From Steinernema hermaphroditum (Eukaryota > Nematoda > Chromadorea > Rhabditida > Steinernematidae), in NCBI GenBank assembly GCA_030435675.1, contig JAUCMV010000006.1:412728-476727 (forward strand): 64,000 bases of DNA, read 5' to 3'. Below are positions 22,386 through 34,100 of this stretch, one piece after another. The position numbers and the translations under genes are program-made. The first letter of the stretch is position 1. Every line of letters begins with the position of its first letter. The notes under the pieces were generated by a model. It had not been told where the DNA came from. It saw only the letters and a list, made by a program, of their open reading frames with translations, and ran no database searches.

Positions 22386-25028
22386 CGACACAAGTGAGAG
22401 TCGTGTCCATTTTTATGGGGCACATTCTGGTACAAGTAATTGGATTTTGAGTGCTAATACTTGTGGGACGTCTCGACGAAAACACACAGTGAAATGGTGA
22501 GTCAAGTGGCGTACTTTGGTAAAGAGAAGAAGACATTAAATTGAACATGAAACATTCAAAAGGAAAAGCAGAACAAAAACGATTCAATGATTCAGTTGGA
22601 TAAAACATCACAATGTACAGTCTGGGCCATGATCACTTTATAATTCTAGAGGTTATGCTAGGAAGTGAAAAGTGTCGTTGTTATTGTTCACTGGTAGCCG
22701 ATCACATTTAATCACATTATACAAATTTTGAAATTGAGAGTCCAGTCTTGGTCTCCATCGCCTGGTCTCCAAAAGACCTGAAGCATCAGGGAACGTCTCA
22801 GAAAGAAGACCGTCGTCACCACTCAAGTAGTCACGCCGTCACTTGAAGCCGAAGTCACTCCTGCTACTCCGATGATGATTTCCCCAGTTCGTCCGCTGTG
22901 ATCCACCGTTGGCACTTCTACCGAAACCTCTCCAATCCTCGCAAACTCAAGGACTCTGAGGACTATCGCTATACCCTCTGCCAAAGTCAGAGGAAGACTA
23001 CGGCGTGATGATTAGCCTTTTTGTGGTTATAAAACGTTGATTACGGTGTCGTGCCGCTCATCCGCTATAGAGAAGCTTAGAGAAGGCAGCAATAGTCGTG
23101 ATTGACACCAAACAAACACACGGAACCGTATTTCACGGATAACCTTCACTTTCAGAACAGGCTGCACTATTTATCCGCCTACATAGGGTCTGAAACCGAC
23201 AGCTCACCCAGACATTTAGGTGACAGCAGCAGACGCAGGCAAATTGTGAAATTCTCGAAAGCTTAGCATTAAAAATAGAAACAAAATATGACATTTAAAT
23301 TAAATTATGGCCGAGTAACAGATTAAATTACGATTGAAGAAGCTGAAATATAAACAAAATAGAAGAAGTTTCCGCGATAAACTGGTTGCTTTTCAGGATT
23401 TCTTATTTTTGTCGTAAGAGAGAAAAAGGGACAAAGCACTAATTACTTCAACGACGCATGACAGCAAACCCTAAACGAGTGGTTACCGCTTCGTTAGACG
23501 CACACGGACTGAAGAGCTGTCAGCGGGTATAGCAATGCTAGAGGGAATTTATGATGGAGTGGATGAGTATCGGCGGGGAGGGACCCAATTTGAATTATAG
23601 ATAGACCACATGTTTCGAGGTTGTCCTAATCGAAAAATGGGTTAGTCATAAGTGGATCCGCTTCTCGAGGTCAAAGATATTACCCGAATGCGGAAGAAAA
23701 CAAAAAATGCGGAACCACTTCAAGTGCCCTTAATGCAGCAAGGACACTTGCAAAATTTAAGTGTGTTTACAGGAAACTATTATAATGTTTTTGGGCTTGT
23801 GTGAACGGAAAGCATTTATTGATTGTTTTACTCAAGAGGGCATAAATAAAAGTTCACGAAATAGTCTTATATGTAGTATTGGGTTGCTACATTGAAAATG
23901 GTGCCTGTGATAAACATTCCTTTAGTTCAGAGTACTTTGTGCTAGATCCAAATACATATGTAGATTGATGTGCTGTTAAGAAAGTTGGTTCAAACCATAT
24001 GATATACTAGATCGTAGGTTCTCAATTGCATTCGTTCTGAATTTGGCGGACGATCTTGTGCTTTAACGGCCCTCGATCCATTACCGCGACATTCCGAGAA
24101 CTACTTATAGAATTAATCGTGCGATGGTCTTCAACCACGTGCATCGTTGGATTTTACCAGTTAAACACACCCTGTCGCCGTGCTCGTCGTATATCACAAC
24201 ATAAGCAAATAGTGATGTAGAACAAGTTTGGACTAGCTTTTCGAAAGATATAAACGCTCAGCGAAATGTGCATAATTCGTAAGGGTTCACGGAAATAAAG
24301 CGCCATTTTCAGCGCTACCACCTAATAAAAATCACTGGCTGTCAAGGCTTCCCCGGAAACCGGAATTTCCTCCCCACGTGTTCCGGGGAGTGCGTTTTTG
24401 GCAGTGCATCAAGAACCTTTCAGTAATAATTGCGGCGGTTCTGTGAGTTGCAAGATGTCTCGTACATATGTAGAAATACTGGCCTTAGAAATGCTGGACA
24501 AACGGTTTCTAGATGAAATACAGCTGGTTTCTAAGCCATATGTTCGACAAAAAAGTAATGACACGATTGCGAACAGCAAAAATTTAGAAAATCAATCGAA
24601 AAGTGACAAAATCGAATGCTCGCTTGTCTTGCATTATTTATCGACCTGTAAATTCGTCAGTGCATTTTCCAGGATTAAAAGGGCAGCATCAAATCACACT
24701 GGAAAAAAAAGAGTGCTATTTCAAATAAGTGGTTCAAAGTCTCTGTAGAAGAAATAAACAGCAAAGTGCATTAGTCAAATTAGCAAGATGTGAATGCGTG
24801 TGCCCCACTGTTGTTTTTTTCCACTTGACTTTACGCCCCTTGTGCCTTAAATAAGTACGCTTGACTGCCGCTATCTGCACATGCATTATTAAAATTAATA
24901 TCATTTTGCAGTCATAGAAGGTCATTTTCGGTCTGAAAAGTGTCCACGCAGTTAGTGTGCAAAATATTTACGAGTTTTACAAACGTGGGCACAAATCATA
25001 AATAGGACTAGTTCAGATAAGCGTATAT
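22386..25028. other. Long gene-poor stretch
   Basis: No supported gene. About 22740-23040 resembles the 3' half of the dispersed GC-rich retroposon in its ending (AGGAAGACTACGGCGTGATGA, then a TTTTTGTG and TATA-like run, versus CGACGACTACGGAGTGACAA in the copy at 12365), but diverged. A short CCCCGGAA/TTCCGGGG stem lies at 24351-24388. The rest is AT-rich without recognisable structure. Confidence 0.5.
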
Positions 25029-25197
25029 AAAAAAGGCACACTGATGGGATCGTCGCGTTCTACTCTTATGTACCGAAGCCTGAAGAAGACCGGCGACTAC
25101 GGAGTGACAATGTGGTCTTTTTGTGCATATATATGACGTCTCGCAATGCGTAAGCCTTAGATACGAGAAATAAACTCGAGACTCGAAAAAAGGCACA
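25029..25197 (+). mobile_element. 5'-truncated retroposon with 12-bp target duplication
   Basis: AAAAAAGGCACA at 25029-25040 is repeated at 25186-25197. The 145-bp insert (25041-25185) matches the 3' end of the longer copy ending at 12465: CTGATGGGATCGTCGC, CGACTACGGAGTGACAATG, TGTGCATATATATGACGTC and GAGAAATAAACTCG. A shared 3' end, variable 5' ends and A-rich 12-bp duplications are hallmarks of target-primed reverse transcription. Confidence 0.88.
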
Positions 25198-25915
25198 AGA
25201 CAAAAATTTTTTTTATTAGAGAAATTGTTTAAAAAATGATATAGGAGAATGACTCCGGATACTCTAGTACTGGTCCACGTACATTCTTAAACACCAATTT
25301 TTCATATTATGTTAGTAACTGAACTGTGTTTCAAATTAGACTTTACCGAAAGGGCCTTTATATCGCATCTTTCCAGACACATTATAGAGATCAAAGAATT
25401 TCAGAAGGCGGCCTTGTTTCTAAACCCCTCAAAACCGTCCGTGGGTCTTAGCATAGAAATTGCTCAATTTTCACGTCCTGAAGCAATTTTGGGAGTGTGC
25501 TATTGCGCTCATCGACGTGTATGTGAGACGCGAAAACGACGCGAGCGAATAATCGAACGATGACAAAGACGCGCGGCGGGAACGGCCGGGCAGGAAGGGA
25601 CAAACGAGGCCGTCGAATGATGATGATAGCGGCGGGAAAGTGATGAGGGCGGACTTGGCCAGATCGTCGGAGGGTCGTCGGAAATGCTAAAGTTGTTGAG
25701 GGGGGCAAGCGGTTGATGGGCGTGCCGAAAACGTGAGTGAGTGCTTGAGTTGAGTGGCAACGGTCCACTTGTGCTGAATTATTAACCGGGTAATTTTGTT
25801 TTGGCGAGATCGTCACTTCCTGAACAAATTTTTCAATTATAACATATTGCACAAAATAAGGTTAATGAGGCTTTGATTGTTTGCGGCTACAGCACGGAAT
25901 ATAACTGTTAACTGT
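25198..25915. other. Gene-poor stretch with GC-rich block
   Basis: AT-rich at the left, then a GC-rich block at about 25495-25770 that is open in several frames on both strands without an identifiable product. It could be another diverged GC-rich repeat or a promoter-like island. Nothing can be assigned. Confidence 0.4.
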
Positions 25916-26240
25916 TTATTCCGAATCAGAATTATTACAATTCGCGGATCCCATTTCCAACCATTGGTGCAGCTGCATTCTTCTCGCATGGGTCTGCCAC
26001 GTGTGTGACCTCGTCGCCTTCTTGAATTCGTCTCGCCATCTGGTTCGGGGTCTGCCAAGAGGTCTTCTTGTGGGTGGTCTCCATTCGGCGATCTTCCTGG
26101 ACCATTTCATTTCATCGTCATGTGCCATCTTCCACGCGTACGTCCATTTTCGCTTCATCGCTGCTTCAGTGATGTCCATCACCTTCGTGACGCCTCTGAG
26201 CCAGTTGTTGGTCCTCCTGTCTAACAGACGCCACGGAATA
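25916..26240 (-). mobile_element. RTE-type non-LTR retrotransposon, 3' fragment
   Basis: The minus-strand frame carries RRTNNWLRGVTKVMDI, AAMKRKWTYAWKMAHDD and EWRPPTRRPLGRPRTRW. This is the C-terminal region downstream of the reverse transcriptase in RTE elements and is homologous to the element at 36.8-37.9 kb. The reverse transcriptase core is absent, so this is a 5'-truncated dead copy. Confidence 0.85.
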
Positions 26241-27426
26241 TAAGTCTTTAAAATGTTACATTTGTTTCTTTGCACATTTGCGACTTTGCATTAACTGGTA
26301 ATTGTTGACATATCGGAACTTTAAGTTTCGTTTAGGTTTATTTTTTTTAAGTTTATTAGTAACAAGAGCTCGCACACCCCGAAATTTTTCGTATTTGAAA
26401 ACGAAACAAATCGCACGCAGTCTTCGCCACTATCCTCGGAGTGATCCACCACCTCCATGCAGTCATGGACGCGCCCGAATCCTATGACTCGTCCTGAATC
26501 GCCCGTCACATCAGCGCCCACAACACCAGGCCGCTGCAGGAAATCGACGGCTACTCACCAGTGCAAGCCTTCGCCGTCGTCACTCACTCCTGATATCCCT
26601 TGTATTCTGTTAACATTGTACTTTCGTCTTCGTTATTTTCTGTGTACCCCGTGGTCTCCACACAGTTTGATCTCTCCCTCCCTTGACTCTTGATCATCGC
26701 GACGATAATTCCGTAAGATAGGTGTTGTAAGGATGTAATTAGGGGCCATGCCCACCATTTGAAACCATCCACACCACACTCTTTTTCCCAATCTCAGCTG
26801 GAAAACCCAAACAAAACCACATAATTCGCACAGGTTATCACGCATAAGACGCACCGAGCCTGAGACCCAATCGGAGCGTCAGCTGATTCATGCTTCCGGG
26901 GGAAGCTAAATAAAAAGGAGTCACAGGTGCTCCCTTGGTCAAGACTCCGTGAGCCACAGTTAAGCTTCGCAAGCCTAACTGTTCTACTGTGACGCTTGCT
27001 TGCTGGATTACTGGATTCCTCGCCGTTTGCTGGAGATCCAATTCTTGTACCAGACAGTCTGCTACGAAGCTTCTTGATGCCCTGTGTTGAGCAGTGCTTC
27101 AATCTTCTTTTGTTGTTCCGTGAGCGGATTTCTGACTGTTAGAGTGCCGATGAGTCTGTCGGCTCTGGTTTCTGACATACTGAACTCACAGAGTGTTCTT
27201 TTCTGTGATTGTGAAGACTTTGATTGTGACTGTCTTGTACCGTTGTGACTACTTGGCAGTCAGCTGAACGGTATTCGGTCGATTGAACGGTATTCGGTCT
27301 TTGCACTCTTTTGATTGAGAGTTCTGAATCTGGTGGTTGATCATCTCTTCTTACTGAATTATCTCGTCCAGCGCTTGAAGCATTGTGTCACAACGAAAAT
27401 CTTGTTCAACAGCTAACGCATGGCTC
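26241..27426 (+). mobile_element. LTR-like non-coding retroelement remnant
   Basis: No supported gene. From about 26723 (TGTTGTAAGG) the stretch looks like an LTR in plus orientation, with TAAATAAAAAGGAG near 26908 as a TATA-like site. It is followed by a 300-bp leader-like region with repeats of GAACGGTATTCGGTC at about 27268 and 27286. No second LTR, primer-binding site or target duplication could be confirmed, and the adjoining gag fragment is in the opposite orientation. Assignment is tentative. Confidence 0.3.
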
Positions 27427-27975
27427 TCAAACTACCGGGTTTGGTCGCGCCTTTTCTAGGTTAGCTAACAAGTTCTCAATTATTGCTATATTATTGCCGT
27501 AACGTTTTGATAGGAAATCTATCGCTGGTTTAAAGCTGGTCACTAGGGGTTGAAAGGCTGCCATTAAACGCCTTGGTTCGTCCTCCACGGCTGCTAACAG
27601 ATCATGAAACGTTTCGAGGTCTGAGGTAGGTTTTGAAGCGATCTGGAAAAGCTGTACAAGGGAATCCCATTCCCAAGGGTTACCTTTGAATTTTGGTCGA
27701 GGAATCTCAGGAATTTCGTGGAGGTAGTTTTCTTCGGGGATGTTTCTCAATGTCCTATGTTCTCCCACGGATGTTTATGGTTTAGCCACATGTTGAATTA
27801 ATCCTAAGCTAACTTTCTGCTGCTTTCGGTAGAATAAAAGTAGTCTCTCAAGTTCTACGAGTCTAGCTTTAGCTCCATCTATGGAATCCCCATATTTGTT
27901 AGACATTTCTACAAACTTCGGTATCTTTTTGCTGTTCCTGTGTGCCTTATGGGGAACTGGTGATGGATGAAGCAC
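27427..27975 (-). pseudogene. BEL/Pao-type retrotransposon gag fragment, broken
   Basis: Two minus-strand frames, 27975-27775 and 27768-27427, together resemble the gag region of BEL/Pao LTR elements (DUF1759 type). The N-terminal piece is helical (ARLVELERLLLFYRKQQKVS). The second piece has the typical core IPRPKFKGNPWEWDSLVQLF, then LLAAVEDEPRRLMAAFQP, FLSKRYGNN and IIENLLANLEKARP. A stop or frame change near 27770 separates them. No protease or reverse transcriptase follows downstream, so the element is inactive and rearranged. Confidence 0.75.
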
Positions 27976-28129
27976 AAGTCCTTATCCGGCCGCTCACAGC
28001 TGGTGAGAGGTATTCTGTGAATGCGAACTGGTCCATTATCCTTACTTATCCGTCTGATCACTTCCCAAGGGATCCTGAGATCCTATAGGATACGGGGTCC
28101 AGGTAGGTAAAGGGGACCTGTTTGTGGTG

Positions 28130-31100
28130 GCACCACCAAGAACGTCAGAACGGCCATAGTTTGACTATCGAGAGCCGTTGTACAAATTTGAGAAAAAATC
28201 CGATTTCCAAAAAAGTGCCGAAATCGGGCTGAGTGGGTCTCGAGTTCGACATCACGCCGTCACGAGGAAGTCATTCCAGGCCGTGATTTTGGGCGCATTT
28301 TTGTGGCACAACCGAGAAAGTCAGGACGGCCATAGTTTGGCTATCGAGAACCGTTGTAAAAACTTCAGAAAAAATCCGATTTCCAAAAAAGTGCCGAAAT
28401 CGGGCTAAGTGTGTCGAATTCGACCACATCCTGTCACGAGGAAGTCATTCCAGGCCGTAATTTTGGGCGCATTTTTGTGGCACAACCGAGAAAGTCAGAA
28501 CGGCCATAGTTTGGCTATCGAGAACCGTTGTAAAAACTTCAGAAAAAATCCGATTTCCAAAAAAGTGCCGAAATCGGGCTAAGTGTGTCGAATTCGACCA
28601 CATCCTGTCACGAGGAAGTCATTCCAGGCCGTAATTTTGGGCGCATTTTTGTGGCACAACCGAGAAAGTCAGAACGGCCATAGTTTGGCTATCGAGAACC
28701 GTTGTAAAAACTTCAGAAAAAATCCGACTTCCAAAAAAGTGCCGAAATCGGGTTAAGTGTGTCTCGAATTCGACCACATCCTGTCAGGAGGAAGTCATTC
28801 CAGGCCGTAATTTTGGGCGCATTTTTGTGGCACAACCGAGAAAGTCAGAACGGCCATAGTTTGGCTATCGAGAACCGTTGTAAAAATTTCAGAAAAATCC
28901 GATTTCCAAAAAAGTGCCGAAATCGGGCTAAGTGTGTCTCGAATTCGACCACATCCTGTCAGGAGGAAGTCATTCCAGGCCGTAATTTTGGGCGCATTTT
29001 TGTGGCACAACCGCGAAAGTCAGAACGGCCATAGTTTGACTATCGAGAGCCGTTGTACAAATTTGAGAAAAAATCCGATTTCCAAAAAAGTGCCGAAATC
29101 GGGCTGAGTGGGTCTCGAGTTCGACATCATGCCGTCACGAGGAAGTCATTCCAGGCCGTGATTTTGGGCGCATTTTTGTGGCACAACCGAGAAAGTCAGA
29201 ACGGCCATAGTTTGGCTATCGAGAACCGTTGTAAAAACTTCAGAAAAAATCCGATTTCCAAAAAAGTGCCGAAATCGGGCTAAGTGTGTCGAATTCGACC
29301 ACATCCTGTCACGAGGAAGTCATTCCAGGCCGTAATTTTGGGCGCATTTTTGTGGCACAACCGAGAAAGTCAGAACGGCCATAGTTTGGCTATCGAGAAC
29401 CGTTGTAAAAACTTCAGAAAAAATCCGATTTCCAAAAAAGTGCCGAAATCGGGCTAAGTGTGTCGAATTCGACCACATCCTGTCACGAGGAAGTCATTCC
29501 AGGCCGTAATTTTGGGCGCATTTTTGTGGCACAACCGAGAAAGTCAGAACGGCCATAGTTTGGCTATCGAGAACCGTTGTAAAAACTTCAGAAAAAATCC
29601 GATTTCCAAAAAAGTGCCGAAATCGGGCTAAGGTGTGTCGAATTCGACCACATCCTGTCACGAGGAAGTCATTCCAGGCCGTAATTTTGGGCGCATTTTT
29701 GTGGCACAACCGAGAAAGTCAGAACGGCCATAGTTTGGCTATCGAGAACCGTTGTAAAAACTTCAGAAAAAATCCGACTTCCAAAAAAGTGCCGAAATCG
29801 GGCTAAGTGTGTCTCGAATTCGACCACATCCTGTCAGGAGGAAGTCATTCCAGGCCGTAATTTTGGGCGCATTTTTGTGGCACAACCGAGAAAGTCAGAA
29901 CGGCCATAGTTTGGCTATCGAGAACCGTTGTAAAAATTTCAGAAAAAATCCGATTTCCAAAAAAGTGCCGAAATCGGGCTAAGTGTGTCTCGAATTCGAC
30001 CACATCCTGTCAGGAGGAAGTCATTCCAGGCCGTAATTTTGGGCGCATTTTTGTGGCACAACCGCGAAAGTCAGAACGGCCATAGGTTGGCTATCGAGAA
30101 CCGTTGTAAAAATTTCAGAAAAAATCCGATTTCCAAAAAAGTGCCGAAATCGGGCTAAGTGTGTCTCGAATTCGACCACATCCTGTCACGAGGAAGTCAT
30201 TCCAGGCCGTGATTTTGGGCGCATTTTTGTGGAACAACCGCGAAAGTCAGAACGGTCATAGTTTGGCTATCGAGAACCGTTGTAAAAATTTCAGAAAAAA
30301 TCCGATTTCCAAAAAAGTGCCGAAATCGGGCTAAGTGTGTCTCGAATTCGACCACATCCTGTCAGGAGGAAGTCATTCCAGGCCGTAATTTTGGGCGCAT
30401 TTTTGTGGCACAACCGCGAAAGTCAGAACGGCCATAGTTTGGCTATCGAGAACCGTTGTAAAAATTTCAGAAAAAATCCGATTTCCAAAAAAGTGCCGAA
30501 ATCGGGCTGAGTGTGTCTCGAATTCGACCACATCCTGTCACGAGGAAGTCATTCCAGGCCGTGATTTTGGGCGCATTTTTGTGGCACAACCGCGAAAGTC
30601 AGAACGGCCATAGTTTGGCTATCGAGAACCGTTGTAAAAATTTCAGAAAAAATCCGATTTCCAAAAAAGTGCCGAAATCGGGCTGAGTGTGTCTCGAATT
30701 CGACCACATCCTGTCACGAGGAAGTCATTCCAGGCCGTGATTTTGGGCGCATTTTTGTGGCACAACCGAGAAAGTCAGAACGGCCATAGTTTGGCTATCG
30801 AGAACCGTTGTAAAAACTTCAGAAAAAATCCGATTTCCAAAAAAGTGCCGAAATCGGGCTGAGTGTGTCTCGAATTCGACCACATCCTGTCACGAGGAAG
30901 TCATTCCAGGCCGTAATTTTGGGCGCATTTTTGTGGCACAACCGAGAAAGTCAGAACGGCCATAGTTTGGCTATCGAGAACCGTTGTAAAAACTTCAGAA
31001 AAAATCCGATTTCCAAAAAAGTGCCGAAATCGGGCTAAGTGTGTCGAATTCGACCACATCCTGTCACGAGGAAGTCATTCCAGGCCGTGATTTTGGGCGC

Positions 31101-34100
31101 ATTTTTGTGGCACAACCGAGAAAGTCAGAACGGCCATAGTTTGGCTATCGAGAACCGTTGTAAAAACTTCAGAAAAAATCCGATTTCCAAAAAAGTGCCG
31201 AAATCGGGCTAAGTGTGTCGAATTCGACCACATCCTGTCACGAGGAAGTCATTCCAGGCCGTAATTTTGGGCGCATTTTTGTGGCACAACGGAGAAAGTC
31301 AGAACGGCCATAGTTTGGCTATCGAGAACCGTTGTAAAAACTTCAGAAAAAAACCGATTTCCAAAAAAGTGCCGAAATCGGGCTAAGTGTGTCGAATTCG
31401 ACCACATCCTGTCAGGAGGAAGTTATTGCAGGCCGTTAACTTGGGCGCACTTTTGTGGCACAACCGAGAAAGTCAGAACGGCCATAGTTTGGCTATCGAG
31501 AGCCGTTGTAAAAATTTGAGAAAAAAACGGATTTCCAAAAAAGTGCCGAAAAAGGGCTGAGTGGGTCTCGAGTTCGACATCATGCCGTCACGAGGAAGTC
31601 ATTCCAGGCCGTGATTTTGGGCGCATTTTTGTGGCACAACCGAGAAAGTCAGAACGGCCATAGTTTGGCTATCGAGAACCGTTGTAAAAACTTCAGAAAA
31701 AATCCGATTTCCAAAAAAGTGCCGAAATCGGGCTAAGTGTGTCGAATTCGACCACATCCTGTCACGAGGAAGTCATTCCAGGCCGTGATTTTGGGCGCAT
31801 TTTTGTGGCACAACCGAGAAAGTCAGAACGGCCATAGTTTGGCTATCGAGAACCGTTGTAAAAACTTCAGAAAAAATCCGATTTCCAAAAAAGTGCCGAA
31901 ATCGGGCTAAGTGTGTCGAATTCGACCACATCCTGTCACGAGGAAGTCATTCCAGGCCGTAATTTTGGGCGCATTTTTGTGGCACAACGGAGAAAGTCAG
32001 AACGGCCATAGTTTGGCTATCGAGAACCGTTGTAAAAACTTCAGAAAAAAACCGATTTCCAAAAAAGTGCCGAAATCGGGCTAAGTGTGTCGAATTCGAC
32101 CACATCCTGTCAGGAGGAAGTTATTGCAGGCCGTTAACTTGGGCGCACTTTTGTGGCACAACCGAGAAAGTCAGAACGGCCATAGTTTGGCTATCGAGAG
32201 CCGTTGTAAAAATTTGAGAAAAAAACGGATTTCCAAAAAAGTGCCGAAAAAGGGCTGAGTGGGTCTCGAGTTCGACATCATGCCGTCACGAGGAAGTCAT
32301 TCCAGGCCGTGATTTTGGGCGCATTTTTGTGGCACAACCGAGAAAGTCAGAACGGCCATAGTTTGGCTATCGAGAACCGTTGTAAAAACTTCAGAAAAAA
32401 TCCGATTTCCAAAAAAGTGCCGAAATCGGGCTAAGTGTGTCGAATTCGACCACATCCTGTCACGAGGAAGTCATTCCAGGCCGTGATTTTGGGCGCATTT
32501 TTGTGGCACAACCGAGAAAGTCAGAACGGCCATAGTTTGGCTATCGAGAACCGTTGTAAAAACTTCAGAAAAAATCCGATTTCCAAAAAAGTGCCGAAAT
32601 CGGGCTAAGTGTGTCGAATTCGACCACATCCTGTCAGGAGGAAGTCATTCCAGGCCGTAATTTTGGGCGCATTTTTGTGGCACAACCGAGAAAGTCAGAA
32701 CGGCCATAGTTTGGCTATCGAGAACCGTTGTAAAAACTTCAGAAAAAAACCGATTTCCAAAAAAGTGCCGAAATCGGGCTAAGTGTGTCGAATTCGACCA
32801 CATCCTGTCAGGAGGAAGTTATTGCAGGCCGTTAACTTGGGCGCACTTTTGGGGCAAAACTGAGAAAGACAGAACGGCCATAGTTTGGTATGAGAGGCGT
32901 TGTAAAAATTTGAGAAAAAAAGGGATTCAAAAAAAAGGGAAAAAAGGGGGGGGGGGGGTGGGTCAACAGTCACGAGGAAGTCATTCCAGGCCGTGATTTT
33001 GGGCGCATTTTTGTGGCACAACCGAGAAAGTCAGAACGGCCATAGTTTGGCTATCGAGAACCGTTGTAAAAACTTCAGAAAAAATCCGATTTCCAAAAAA
33101 GTGCCGAAATCGGGCTAAGTGTGTCGAATTCGACCACATCCTGTCACGAGGAAGTCATTCCAGGCCGTGATTTTGGGCGCATTTTTGTGGCACAACCGAG
33201 AAAGTCAGAACGGCCATAGTTTGGCTATCGAGAACCGTTGTAAAAACTTCAGAAAAAATCCGATTTCCAAAAAAGTGCCGAAATCGGGCTAAGTGTGTCG
33301 AATTCGACCACATCCTGTCACGAGGAAGTCATTCCAGGCCGTAATTTTAGGCGCATTTTTGTGGCACAACCGCGAAAGTCAGAACGGCCATAGTTTGGCT
33401 ATCGAGAACCGTTGTAAAAACTTCAGAAAAAATCCGATTTCCAAAAAAGTGCCGAAATCGGGCTAAGTGTGTCGAATTCGACCACATCCTGTCACGAGGA
33501 AGTCATTCCAGGCCGTGATTTTGGGCGCATTTTTGTGGCACAACCGAGAAAGTCAGAACGGCCATAGTTTGGCTATCGAGAGCCGTTGTAAAAATTTGAG
33601 AAAAAAACGGATTTCCAAAAAAGTGCCGAAAAAGGGCTGAGTGGGTCTCGAGTTCGACATCATGCCGTCACGAGGAAGTCATTCCAGGCCGTGAACTTGG
33701 GCGCATTTTTGTGGCACAACCGAGAAAGTCAGAACGGCCATAGTTTGGCTATCGAGAACCGTTGTAAAAATTTCAGAAAAAATCCGATTTCCAAAAAAGT
33801 GCCGAAATCGGGCTGAGTGTGTCTCGAATTCGACCACATCCTGTCACGAGGAAGTCATTCCAGGCCGTGATTTTGGGCGCATTTTTGTGGCACAACCGAG
33901 AAAGTCAGAACGGCCATAGTTTGGCTATCGAGAACCGTTGTAAAAACTTCAGAAAAAATCCGATTTCCAAAAAAGTGCCGAAATCGGGCTGAGTGTGTCT
34001 CGAATTCGACCACATCCTGTCACGAGGAAGTCATTCCAGGCCGTAATTTTGGGCGCATTTTTGTGGCACAACCGAGAAAGTCAGAACGGCCATAGTTTGG

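Noticed and set aside
24398..24748. 116-codon plus-strand open frame
   Set aside because: It starts at TTG, lies in an AT-rich gene-poor stretch, has no recognisable domain and lacks convincing splice or promoter context.
25309..25852. Overlapping open frames on both strands around the GC-rich block
   Set aside because: Several frames are open at once because of high GC content. No conserved motif or splice pattern was seen.
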